NCBI RefSeq assembly: GCF_001368915.1 | Contig: NZ_CSTE01000005.1 | Span: 261,897 to 325,896, forward strand | Length of the DNA: 64,000 nt | Direction of reading: 5' to 3' | From: Haloferax massiliensis | Lineage (GTDB): Archaea; Halobacteriota; Halobacteria; Halobacteriales; Haloferacaceae | In this document: positions 22,973 to 31,187 of the stretch, piece by piece | Layout of the letters: each line of letters opens with the position of its first letter | How positions within the stretch are numbered: position 1 is the first letter of the stretch | Position numbers and translations under genes: made by a program | The notes under the pieces: model-generated | The model's database searches: none | What the model saw: only the letters and a program-made list of their open reading frames with translations | Told to the model about the DNA's origin: nothing

Positions 22973-25648
22973 ATGAGCGAACACGACGGACGCGACCCCG
23001 ACCCCGGTACCGGTGACGAGGCGGACGCGTCCACGGACCCGCAGGAGGGCGACGAATGCGGGTGCGGCGACGCCTGTGAGGTCGAGTCCGCGTCTGCGTC
23101 GGGAGCGACCGGCGAGACGGGGACCGGCGACCCCACCGGTGAGTCCACCGGTTCGGCCCGCGCGGAGTTCGGCGTCCCCGATATGGACTGCGCCTCCTGT
23201 GCGAGCAAGGTCGAAACGAGCGTCCGGAAACTCGACGGCGTCGGCGACATCGACCCGCGGGTGACGACCGGAAGGCTCGTCGTCGACTACGACCCCGACC
23301 GGACCACGCCGGACGACATCCGGAGAAACATCGAGGGCGCGGGCTACGCCGTCGAAGGCGGCCCCTCGACGCGCGAGGTGTCGCTTTCCGTCCCGGACAT
23401 GGACTGCGCCTCCTGCGCCGGGAAGGTCGAGAACGCGCTCCGGGACGCGCCGGGCGTGCTCTCCTACGAGACGCGCCCGACGGCCGGAACCGCGGTCGTC
23501 ACGCTCGCGGCCGACGCGGACCTCGATTCGGTCGTCTCGGCCGTCGAATCCGCCGGGTACGAGGTCACCGGGACCGACGGCGACGACGGCGACAACGGTC
23601 ACGGCCACTCTCACGGCGGTTCCGACGCGGACCGCGAGAGCGTCTGGCGCAGTACGCGCGCGGTCAAAACGTGGGTGAGCGGCGGCTTCCTCGCGGCGGG
23701 CATCGCCGCCGAGTACCTGCTCGGGCTGGAACTCGTCGTCGCGAGCGTCCTCGGCGTCTCGTTCACGGTCGCGGAGGTGCTCTACCTCCTCGGGGCCGCG
23801 GTCGGCGGGCAGGCCATCCTCCGCAACGGCTACTACTCGGCGAAGAACCGCAGTCTCGACATCGACTTCCTGATGTCGACGGCGATTCTCAGCGCCGTGG
23901 CCGCGAGCCTCATCTCCGGGCCGACGAGCCTCTACTTCGAGGCGGCGACGCTCGCGTTCCTCTTCAGCGTCTCCGAACTCCTCGAACGCTACTCGATGGA
24001 CCGCACGCGCGACTCCCTCCGCGAGCTGATGGACCTCTCTCCCGACGAGGCGACGGTCCTCCGCGACGGCGTGGAGACGGTCGTTCCCGTCGAGGAACTC
24101 GAACTCGACGACGTGGTCGCCGTCAAGCCCGGCGAGAAGATTCCCGTCGACGGCACGGTCGTCGCGGGCGACAGCGCGGTCAATCAGGCCCCCATCACCG
24201 GCGAGTCCGTCCCGGTCGACAAGGCCGAGGGCGACGAGGTGTTCGCGGGCACCGTCAACGAGGCGGGCTACCTCGAAGTCCGCGTCGAGTCCGCCGCGGG
24301 CGACGACACCCTCTCGCGCATCGTCTCGATGGTCGAGGACGCCCAGTCCAACAAGACCGAACGCGAGCAGTTCGTCGAGCGCTTCTCGTCGTACTACACG
24401 CCCGTCATGGTCGTCGTCGCGGTCGCGGTCGCGGCGATACCGCCCATCGCGTTCGGCCTCGACTGGGTGACGTGGTTCGTCTACGGCATCACGATGCTCG
24501 TGCTCGCCTGCCCCTGCGCCTTCGTCATCTCGACGCCCGTCTCGGTCGTCTCGGGCATCACGTCGGCCGCGAAGAACGGCGTGCTCATCAAGGGCGGCAC
24601 GCACCTCGAAGCGATGGGGTCGGTCGAGGCCGTCGCCGTGGACAAGACGGGCACGCTGACCAAGGGCGAACTCACCGTCACCGACGTGGTCCCGCTCAAC
24701 GGCAACTCCGAAGAGGACGTGCTCCGGTGCGCCCGCGGCCTCGAATCCCGGAGCGAACACCCCATCGGCGAGGCCATCGTCTCCCACGCCGAGGGGACGG
24801 GCGTCGCCGGCCGCGAGGTCGACGACTTCGAGAGCGTCACCGGCAAGGGCGTCCGCGCCGACCTCGACGGGGTCCCGCACTTCGCCGGCAAGCCCGGCTT
24901 CTTCGAGGAGCTCGGCTTCGACCTCGAACACGTCCACGTCACCGGCCCCGGCGAGGAGCTTTCCGAGGACGTCCGACAGCTCTGTGACCGCCACGGCTGT
25001 CTCAACCTCGTCGAGGACACGATTCCGCGCCTCCAGTCGGAGGGCAAGACGGTCGTCGTCGTCGGGACCGAAGACGACCTCGAAGGCCTCGTCGCCGTCG
25101 CCGACGAGGTTCGCCCCGACGCCCGCGAGACGGTCGCGAAGCTCCGCGAGGCCGGCCTCTCGGTCGTCATGCTCACCGGCGACAACGAGGGGACCGCCCG
25201 CGCCATCGCCGAGCAGGTCGGCGTCGACGACTTCCGCGCGGGCCTCCTCCCGGAGGACAAGGTCGCGGCCGTCGAGGGCCTGCTCGACGAGTACGGCTCG
25301 GTCGCCATGGTCGGCGACGGCATCAACGACGCCCCCGCGCTCGCCACGGCCACCGTCGGCGTCGCCATGGGCGCGGCCGGCACCGACACCGCCCTCGAAA
25401 CGGCCGACATCGCCCTCATGGCCGACGACCTCTCGAAGCTCCCGTACCTCTACGAACTCTCCCACCGGGCGAACAACGTCATCCGGCAGAACATCTGGGC
25501 GTCGCTCGCCATCAAGGCCGTCCTCGCGGTCGGCGTCCCCTTCGGTTACGTCTCGGTCGCGCTCGCGGTGCTCGCGGGCGACGCCGGGATGACCATGGGC
25601 GTGACGGGCAACGCGATGCGACTCGCCCGGATTCGCCCGGACGAGTGA
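22973..25648 (+). CDS. zntA: P1B-type metal-exporting ATPase (Zn/Cd/Pb group)
   Basis: 891 residues. A Cys-rich acidic tip (ECGCGDACEVE), two HMA domains each with MDCASC (near 65 and 142), a His-rich linker (GHGHSHGG), then the pump: CPC in TM6 (LACPCAF), phosphorylation DKTGTLTKGE, the SEHPIGEAI nucleotide motif and GDGINDAPALA. TM7-8 carry a Lys (SLAIKAVL) and an Asp (VLAGDAGMTMG). These are the P1B-2 (ZntA) residues, rather than the YN and MxxSS of CopA. It therefore probably exports Zn, Cd or Pb. Leaderless-type promoter with a palindrome. Confidence 0.88.
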   Translation: MSEHDGRDPDPGTGDEADASTDPQEGDECGCGDACEVESASASGATGETGTGDPTGESTGSARAEFGVPDMDCASCASKVETSVRKLDGVGDIDPRVTTGRLVVDYDPDRTTPDDIRRNIEGAGYAVEGGPSTREVSLSVPDMDCASCAGKVENALRDAPGVLSYETRPTAGTAVVTLAADADLDSVVSAVESAGYEVTGTDGDDGDNGHGHSHGGSDADRESVWRSTRAVKTWVSGGFLAAGIAAEYLLGLELVVASVLGVSFTVAEVLYLLGAAVGGQAILRNGYYSAKNRSLDIDFLMSTAILSAVAASLISGPTSLYFEAATLAFLFSVSELLERYSMDRTRDSLRELMDLSPDEATVLRDGVETVVPVEELELDDVVAVKPGEKIPVDGTVVAGDSAVNQAPITGESVPVDKAEGDEVFAGTVNEAGYLEVRVESAAGDDTLSRIVSMVEDAQSNKTEREQFVERFSSYYTPVMVVVAVAVAAIPPIAFGLDWVTWFVYGITMLVLACPCAFVISTPVSVVSGITSAAKNGVLIKGGTHLEAMGSVEAVAVDKTGTLTKGELTVTDVVPLNGNSEEDVLRCARGLESRSEHPIGEAIVSHAEGTGVAGREVDDFESVTGKGVRADLDGVPHFAGKPGFFEELGFDLEHVHVTGPGEELSEDVRQLCDRHGCLNLVEDTIPRLQSEGKTVVVVGTEDDLEGLVAVADEVRPDARETVAKLREAGLSVVMLTGDNEGTARAIAEQVGVDDFRAGLLPEDKVAAVEGLLDEYGSVAMVGDGINDAPALATATVGVAMGAAGTDTALETADIALMADDLSKLPYLYELSHRANNVIRQNIWASLAIKAVLAVGVPFGYVSVALAVLAGDAGMTMGVTGNAMRLARIRPDE

Positions 25649-25813
25649 GGCTCGCGGGGCTCGTCGCTCTCCATTCCCCGATTTTCGCTCTCTCGTCGCC
25701 CGATTCGCGTATCCGTGCCACTTAGTGGCGTGACACCATCAACGCGTCCGCAGTTCTTGCCACATGAGAATCGGCTGGCTCGGTTTTCCCGACGCCGCGC
25801 GTCAGAGATTGGC

Positions 25814-26302
25814 ATGGAAGACGACGAGCGGACGCCACGCCGAGACGCGAGCGAGCGAGCGACGCGCGGTCGAGACGCCAATAGTGATGCCGACCATACC
25901 GTCGACACTGCTGACGCCGGCGAGTGCGCCCGCACCCGGAGACGGTTCATCTGGCTCACCGGGACCGCCGCGATGGCGGGGTTGGCGGGCTGTTCGGGCG
26001 GCGGTGGCGGCGCGACCGAGACGACGACCGCGACCACGACGCAGTCGTCGGGTTCGACCGGGGGCGTCCCCGAGGCGTACGCGACCGCCACGTCGCTCGA
26101 CGGCACCCAGCGCAACCCCGACAGCCTCTCGTCGCAGGAGGCCGTCTCGTATCAAGAGGAGCCGAGCGAGGGCAGGCAGTGTTCGACCTGCCGGTACTAC
26201 ATCGAGGACAAAAACGGGGACGGCGCGGGCGCGTGCGCCATCGTCGCGGGCGAGATTTTGCCCGAGGGCTACTGCGTCTCCTACGTCGAGTACGAGGAGT
26301 GA
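25814..26302 (+). CDS. high-potential iron-sulfur protein (HiPIP)-like Tat lipoprotein
   Basis: 162 residues, ATG 25814. An unusually long charged N-region precedes the Tat motif RRRFIWLTGTAAMAGLAGC with lipobox. The C-terminal 55 residues carry the HiPIP ligand spacing: CSTCRYY, GACAIVAGEI, EGYCVSYVEY, giving four Cys for one 4Fe-4S cluster at high potential. Likely an extracytoplasmic electron carrier. It is the last GC-rich gene before the AT-rich insert; a hairpin follows its stop. Confidence 0.85.
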   Translation: MEDDERTPRRDASERATRGRDANSDADHTVDTADAGECARTRRRFIWLTGTAAMAGLAGCSGGGGGATETTTATTTQSSGSTGGVPEAYATATSLDGTQRNPDSLSSQEAVSYQEEPSEGRQCSTCRYYIEDKNGDGAGACAIVAGEILPEGYCVSYVEYEE

Positions 26303-26520
26303 ATTGACATGGCTCTTTGATTTTTGAGAGCCATTCAAATTAGATGTGTGTTAGAATTATACTGTTCTATATGTTAATATAACTACATCTGTTTAGACTG
26401 TGCCTTTTAGTTAGTAATAGTCTGAGTCGCTATCTAACGCTGTACTAACCAATCTGTGGAGATTTCGAATAAAAAGTGGTCCGGAGTAACATTTTAATTG
26501 AGCGGTACATCTCCGTTTGT
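26303..26520. promoter_or_regulatory. AT-rich leader region of the ApeA-like gene
   Basis: Abruptly AT-rich. It starts with an inverted repeat ATGGCTCT/AGAGCCAT (26309-26316, 26327-26334), a likely HiPIP transcript end. Near its right end, ATTTTAATT (26491-26499) sits about 25 nt before the ATG, which implies a leaderless transcript. Confidence 0.55.
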
Positions 26521-27903
26521 ATGGAGTCTTTCCAAGGTATTGGTGATTGGTGGGTTCCTGGCTCCCCGAAGAAAATCAGTGGGGAAGTTAGCTTTTCTCC
26601 TGTTGAGGGTGTCACATTAGACCTAAACGGGAAATTGCCCGTTGAGGACGAGGTATCTCAGAGCGTTTCCCGTCAGAGTCTATCAAAGAGTTACCCTATT
26701 TTGTATGGCGACCTTGGTCGTGATGGTCCTGTTACTATACATCGTGCCACTATATCTTCTGCTAGCTTTGGCGGTAGCGAATCTGAGTCCTATTCTGCTA
26801 ACCGAATGTTTGTCGGTGATCACATCTCTGATAGTGAATCTTTTGTTAGACTCAACCTTCATGTGGATGAGATCCCGGATTGGACTGGTGATTCAACTAT
26901 TAGGCCAATAATTGATAAAAAATCTATAGAAGAATCAACTATTAGGCCAATAATTGATAAAAAATCTATAGAAGAATCAACTATTATAGACGATATTGAA
27001 GCAGTATACGCTTCTACTGAATCGAAAGAATATACTGCAGAATTCGAAGAACTACAAGTCAAATTTTCGAACAGTAGTCGCATCTCATCAAAAATTAATT
27101 CGGTAGAGATGGAAACAGTAGGTGTTCTCCAGATAGGCTCGGGGAGTAAACTACCTCTCCGAACATTTTTTGAATATGGAAACCACGCTCTGGCGTTTCT
27201 ATCTTTTGCTGTCGGAACCCGGATCTATCCAGATAAAGCCAAGTTATATACTGATATAGATGAACAGCCGATTAATATCTATTACTCTATCCTCGACCAC
27301 GGCACAGTTAGATCTCCATCAAAGTCTGAGTATCTATTCCGGCCAGCTGATGTAGACTTTGAGACAGCACTTCGAAGCTGGGTAGATAACCGCGAAACCG
27401 CTCCTGAAGTACATGATAATTATAGTCTGCTACTTAACCGTTCTAATCTTCCTCCTCGGCTTCGGTTCCTAATTATTGTGATTGCCCTTGAGGCGTACTA
27501 TGACACAGAATATCAGAGCGAGACGCACATCCCAGAAGAAGAGTTCAACGATCTAAAATCTGAAATTCTCCAATTACTACCTGATGATAACAACTTACAA
27601 AATCAGATGTACGGGTTGCTTGAGAATGTTGCCAATACTCCATCGATCAAATCTAAGTTGACTATTCTCATGGAGTCTGAACAAAACCTAATTGAAGTGT
27701 TCTTTAATATCTCCGACTTAGCGTCAGAAGCTCGAAACCAGCGGAACTCCGTTGCACATGGAACCTCAGCCGCCACTCCCAAAGAGTTCTATGCCCTCTC
27801 AAAAAAACTTCAATTAGTTTTAGAGGCTATCTTGGCTAGAAGAATTGGAGTCGAAGAAGATGTATTGCTAAGTATGTTAGCATCACGGCATAAAATTGGA
27901 TGA
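26521..27903 (+). CDS. ApeA-like antiphage HEPN protein
   Basis: 460 residues. The N-terminus (GIGDWWVPGSPKKISGEVSF) resembles ApeA N-terminal domains, and the C-terminal helical region has the HEPN ribonuclease motif R408-N-S-V-A-H413. ApeA proteins are single-gene abortive-infection systems in which the HEPN RNase is presumed to act after phage sensing. ATG 26521 is chosen over GTG 26476. Codon usage and GC content (about 40% by eye) differ sharply from the neighbours, so it was probably acquired horizontally. Residues 125-152 are an exact tandem duplication. No companion defence gene is seen. Confidence 0.78.
   Translation: MESFQGIGDWWVPGSPKKISGEVSFSPVEGVTLDLNGKLPVEDEVSQSVSRQSLSKSYPILYGDLGRDGPVTIHRATISSASFGGSESESYSANRMFVGDHISDSESFVRLNLHVDEIPDWTGDSTIRPIIDKKSIEESTIRPIIDKKSIEESTIIDDIEAVYASTESKEYTAEFEELQVKFSNSSRISSKINSVEMETVGVLQIGSGSKLPLRTFFEYGNHALAFLSFAVGTRIYPDKAKLYTDIDEQPINIYYSILDHGTVRSPSKSEYLFRPADVDFETALRSWVDNRETAPEVHDNYSLLLNRSNLPPRLRFLIIVIALEAYYDTEYQSETHIPEEEFNDLKSEILQLLPDDNNLQNQMYGLLENVANTPSIKSKLTILMESEQNLIEVFFNISDLASEARNQRNSVAHGTSAATPKEFYALSKKLQLVLEAILARRIGVEEDVLLSMLASRHKIG
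26893..26976 (+). repeat. exact 42-bp tandem duplication within the ApeA-like gene
   Basis: Copies 26893-26934 and 26935-26976 are identical and keep frame, giving STIRPIIDKKSIEE twice; a third partial unit (STI) follows. Confidence 0.95.
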
Positions 27904-27927
27904 ATACTGGGATATAACTAGATTATT

Positions 27928-28386
27928 TTAGGACTCCTCGTCCGTCGGCCCGACGGCGCTCTGAATCCGACAGCGGATGGACTCTTCGACGCCGTCGCGC
28001 TCGACCGGAACCACCCACTTCTCGCCGCAGCCGAGGACGGTCACCATCTCGCCGTCCTGTCGGTGTTTCACCGAGACGAACACCTCGCCGCGCTCGGGGT
28101 CGTAGTCCACGAGCTCGACGAGCACGTCCTCGCCGGCGATGAGGAGGTTCTTCGCGCCGTCCAACTCGGTGACGTACGACTCGGTGTGCCCGGTCGGGTC
28201 GGTGACGAACAGTTCGACCACCGGCACGTCCTCGCCGTCGGGGTAGCTCGCCTCGACTTCGATTGCCCCGTCTTCGAGCCGGATACCGTGTATCTCGACC
28301 AGCGACGCCGCGACGCCGAAGCTGTCAGCGACCTGCTGACGGAGGTCCCCCAACGGGATTCGAACCGACTCTCGAATCGTTCCCAT
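27928..28386 (-). CDS. conserved haloarchaeal protein of unknown function
   Basis: 152 residues, start at 28386 (MGTIRESVRIPLGDLRQQVA). The N-terminal third is helical; the rest is strand-rich with a repeated pattern (VPVVELFVTDPTGHTES, EVFVSVKHRQDGEMVTVLG) suggesting a beta-sandwich or barrel. No signal, no Cys cluster. It lies 38 nt downstream of a nuclease-fold gene on the same strand, and its 3' end faces the ApeA insert. Confidence 0.65.
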   Translation of the reverse strand: MGTIRESVRIPLGDLRQQVADSFGVAASLVEIHGIRLEDGAIEVEASYPDGEDVPVVELFVTDPTGHTESYVTELDGAKNLLIAGEDVLVELVDYDPERGEVFVSVKHRQDGEMVTVLGCGEKWVVPVERDGVEESIRCRIQSAVGPTDEES

Positions 28387-28424
28387 GCCCGCCCCTACGA
28401 ACGGGGGGTGTATGAGCGTGTCCG

Positions 28425-28997
28425 CTAGTCGTCGCCCCAGAGGGCGTCGGCGAGGCGCGACCCCGACGGGACGGCCTCGCGGAAGGCCGCCGAGTCGAAC
28501 GCGAGCGGCCCGTTGAGGGACAGAAAGCCGAGTTCGCCCTCGGGCGCGCGGTCGAGGTTGGTCAGAAAGGCCACTTTGCGGGCGGCCTCGACGCCCTCGA
28601 CGGTCGCGTCGGGGTCGACCGACTCGTACAGGGCGGCGTGTTCGCGGACGTGCTCGACGCAGCGTTTCGTCGGCGCGAACAGTAACAGCGCGTGGACGCC
28701 CGGCCCCTCGCGGCCGAGTTTCGTCCGGATGGCGTGTTCGTCGTCCTTGTAGAAGTAGCGCTCCATGCGGCGGTACTGGCGGAGTATCTCGTTCGCGCCG
28801 GTGGCGTGGCGGACGGCGGCGTCGGCCTTGAGTTCGATGAGGTAGTCCACCGGTTCGGGCGTCCGCACCCTGACGTACACGTCGGCGACGCCGCGGTTCC
28901 CGTAGTGGTCGTACGGCTCTTCGAGGTGAATCTCCACGTCGTCGAAGGCCGCCCGGAAGTGCTCGACCACCCGCGTCGCCAACTCGTCCTCGCGCAT
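28425..28997 (-). CDS. PD-(D/E)XK nuclease-fold protein
   Basis: 190 residues, start at 28997 (MREDELATRVVEHF); the upstream in-frame extension overlaps the divergent promoter. The core motif is NRGVADVYVRV followed by YLIELKAD, i.e. Asp then Glu-x-Lys on adjacent strands, the PD-(D/E)XK catalytic layout. An Arg-rich helix (ILRQYRRMERYFYKDDEH) follows. Could be a repair or restriction nuclease or an inactive relative. Paired with the unknown protein downstream. Standing next to the ApeA insert is suggestive but it has normal host composition. Confidence 0.7.
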   Translation of the reverse strand: MREDELATRVVEHFRAAFDDVEIHLEEPYDHYGNRGVADVYVRVRTPEPVDYLIELKADAAVRHATGANEILRQYRRMERYFYKDDEHAIRTKLGREGPGVHALLLFAPTKRCVEHVREHAALYESVDPDATVEGVEAARKVAFLTNLDRAPEGELGFLSLNGPLAFDSAAFREAVPSGSRLADALWGDD

Positions 28998-29107
28998 CTG
29001 TCGGTCGAGTCGAGGCGACGGTCGGGGAAATGTCCCGCGGTTCGGCCGGCGGCGACCCGGTGCATCGGAAAACACATACCGCCGGCGTTCGGTTGGGAAA
29101 CCGACAC

Positions 29108-29719
29108 ATGTCCCTGCCGACTCGCAGACAGGTCCTCCACGCCGGCGGCGCGTCTCTCGTCGCCGCGCTCGCCGGCTGTTCCGGCGAGGGGTCCAGTTAT
29201 AGTTCGGACGTGCCGTCCGGTCCCTCCCCGGACGAACTCGTCACCGACTACGACCAGCTCCAACTCCGCAACCACGCCGAGAGCGCGATTTTCCGGAACG
29301 CCGCCCGCGACGACGAGGACGCGGAGTCGTCGTACTTCGGCGACTTCCTCGTCAGCACCGACGAGGAACTCGCTGACGTCGAGTTCGCGGCCGAACCCGA
29401 CGGCGTCGACGAGGCCCGCGCGTTCATCGACCAGACGGACTTCGACGAACAGACGCTCGTCATCACCCAGCACCGGACGGACGCCTGTCACCGCGTGAAA
29501 CTGCTGTACGTCACGCACCCGCCGGACAGCGTCGTCCATCTCGACTTCTGTCGCTCGCTGCGCGCCGCGTCGGTCGAGTGCTCCGTGGACGACCGCCACG
29601 TCGTCGCCTCGCTGGTGCGACTGCCCTACTCCTCGGAAGGCGAGTCGAGTTGGGGACGCGGCGGCGGAAGCCATTGTCGCCTCCCGCCGTCGCTCCGAAC
29701 CGAGACGGAGGACGCCTGA
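29108..29719 (+). CDS. Tat lipoprotein of unknown function (203 aa)
   Basis: Signal MSLPTRRQVLHAGGASLVAAL with lipobox AGC places it on the outer membrane face. The mature part is acidic and contains two Cys (DACHRV, HLDFCRS) that could form a disulfide, and a strand-rich core. ATG 29108 is chosen because the Tat motif begins there. The next gene starts 1 nt after the stop, so they form an operon of two lipoproteins. Confidence 0.8.
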   Translation: MSLPTRRQVLHAGGASLVAALAGCSGEGSSYSSDVPSGPSPDELVTDYDQLQLRNHAESAIFRNAARDDEDAESSYFGDFLVSTDEELADVEFAAEPDGVDEARAFIDQTDFDEQTLVITQHRTDACHRVKLLYVTHPPDSVVHLDFCRSLRAASVECSVDDRHVVASLVRLPYSSEGESSWGRGGGSHCRLPPSLRTETEDA

Positions 29720-29720
29720 G

Positions 29721-31076
29721 ATGCCCCGAACGCGACGCGACGTGCTCGCCTCGCTCGCCGGGGTCGGCGTCGCCGGACTCGCGGGCTGTACCGCGCTCGA
29801 TTCGAGCGGGTCCGACTCCGATAGTCCGACGCTCGACCCGGCGACGCTCCGGGAGGTCATGGAACTCGGGTCGCCGGCGTTTCCGGCCCGCGTCCCGGCC
29901 CCGATTTCCGAGTCGTTCCTCGAACGGGGCCGCGCTCGCGCCCGCGAACTCCTCGATTCCGTCCCCGAGACGATGTCTCCCGAGGAGGTGCCGAACGAGG
30001 CGGTCCGGGAAATCTACGCCGAGGCGTACGCGGACGCCGCCGGAGACCTCGGCCCCTCGGATGCCGACGAGTCGCCCTTCGAGGCGCTTCGGGGACTGCG
30101 CTACGTTCGCGGGGCCGCGGCGATGGCGAAGGGGACCTACGACGCCGCCGTCGGCGACCTCACCGAGTCGGACGTGCGTGACGAGGCCGAGGAGGTCCGC
30201 GCCGACATCGAGTCGTTCCGGCTCGGCACGCGCTACCTCGGCGACGAACCCGACCGGGCGCTCGTCGTGTACGAGGCCGTCGAGAACCTCGTCGCGGCCG
30301 CGGTCCGGTATCTCGACAACGCCGGCGAGTACGGCCGCTACGCCGACAGCGCCCCGCGAGTCGGTGAACTCCTCGACGCAGTGGAGTCGGCACGGGCGTC
30401 GCTCGACGGCGCGCGCCACGTCCGCGACCGCTACTTGGCGTCGATTGCCGACCCGATAGAGTTCACCGACGCGTTCGAGTCGACCGCGTCCTCGCTCGCC
30501 GGAATCACCGAGGACCGCCGGGCCGAGTACCCCCAGGAGGGGTTCGAATCCGTCGTCGCGGCCGAGGGGTTCGACACCGAGAAACTCGAATCCATGCCGG
30601 CCAAAGACCTGCTGGTGGAGACGTTCGTCGAAGTCGAACGCGGGCTTCAGGACGCCCGTGAGGGCCTCCGAAGCGGGCGGTTCGCCACCGCCCTCGTGGG
30701 TGTCCACACCGCCGAGACGCACCGCCGCGCGTTCGAGGAGGCCGTCACGGCGGTCAAGCGAGGCCGGTACGACTCCGTCGAGTCCGCGGCCGCGGTCAGG
30801 GACGCGAAACTCGGCGCGCTCGAAGCCCTCGAAGCCGCCCGCTCGGACGGGTCGAACCCGCACCTGACGCGTCGCGCGCTGGTCGATATCGCCTACCAGA
30901 TCGGCCGCGGAGACGGCTACTTCCGCGACGACTACTACGAGGACGGCGACCCTCGGGCCGCGCGAAACGCGCTCGCGCAGTACGCGACCACCGAGTTCGC
31001 CGCGCGCGAGACGCCGGGTGCGAGCGCGTGGGTGCTCGGGACGCTCGCGGCCGAGCGCGGCGGCGTCGACCGCTGA
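29721..31076 (+). CDS. large helical Tat lipoprotein of unknown function
   Basis: 451 residues. Tat signal TRRDVLASLAGVGVAGLAGC, then a Ser/Asp linker and an all-helical acidic body (for example EEVRADIESFRLG, VERGLQDAREGLRSG) with repeated helix pairs. No catalytic motif. Immediately follows a smaller lipoprotein, which suggests a two-protein surface complex. Mature-part function unknown. Confidence 0.8.
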   Translation: MPRTRRDVLASLAGVGVAGLAGCTALDSSGSDSDSPTLDPATLREVMELGSPAFPARVPAPISESFLERGRARARELLDSVPETMSPEEVPNEAVREIYAEAYADAAGDLGPSDADESPFEALRGLRYVRGAAAMAKGTYDAAVGDLTESDVRDEAEEVRADIESFRLGTRYLGDEPDRALVVYEAVENLVAAAVRYLDNAGEYGRYADSAPRVGELLDAVESARASLDGARHVRDRYLASIADPIEFTDAFESTASSLAGITEDRRAEYPQEGFESVVAAEGFDTEKLESMPAKDLLVETFVEVERGLQDAREGLRSGRFATALVGVHTAETHRRAFEEAVTAVKRGRYDSVESAAAVRDAKLGALEALEAARSDGSNPHLTRRALVDIAYQIGRGDGYFRDDYYEDGDPRAARNALAQYATTEFAARETPGASAWVLGTLAAERGGVDR

Positions 31077-31187
31077 CGAGTCGATTCTGTCCGTCCCGGC
31101 ACGTTCACGACCGTCGCCGGCGCGTCCGTGCGCCCGCCCCGCCCGGCCGGGGAAATTACGTGTCGGCGGGCGTACCACTCTCTCACG

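Noticed and set aside
22961..25465. 834-codon minus-strand frame opposite the metal ATPase
   Set aside because: Complete antisense overlap with an unmistakable P-type ATPase.
22973..25648. Copper-exporting CopA identity for the P-type ATPase
   Set aside because: TM7-8 have the Lys and Asp of P1B-2 pumps and lack the Asn/Tyr and MxxSS residues of CopA.
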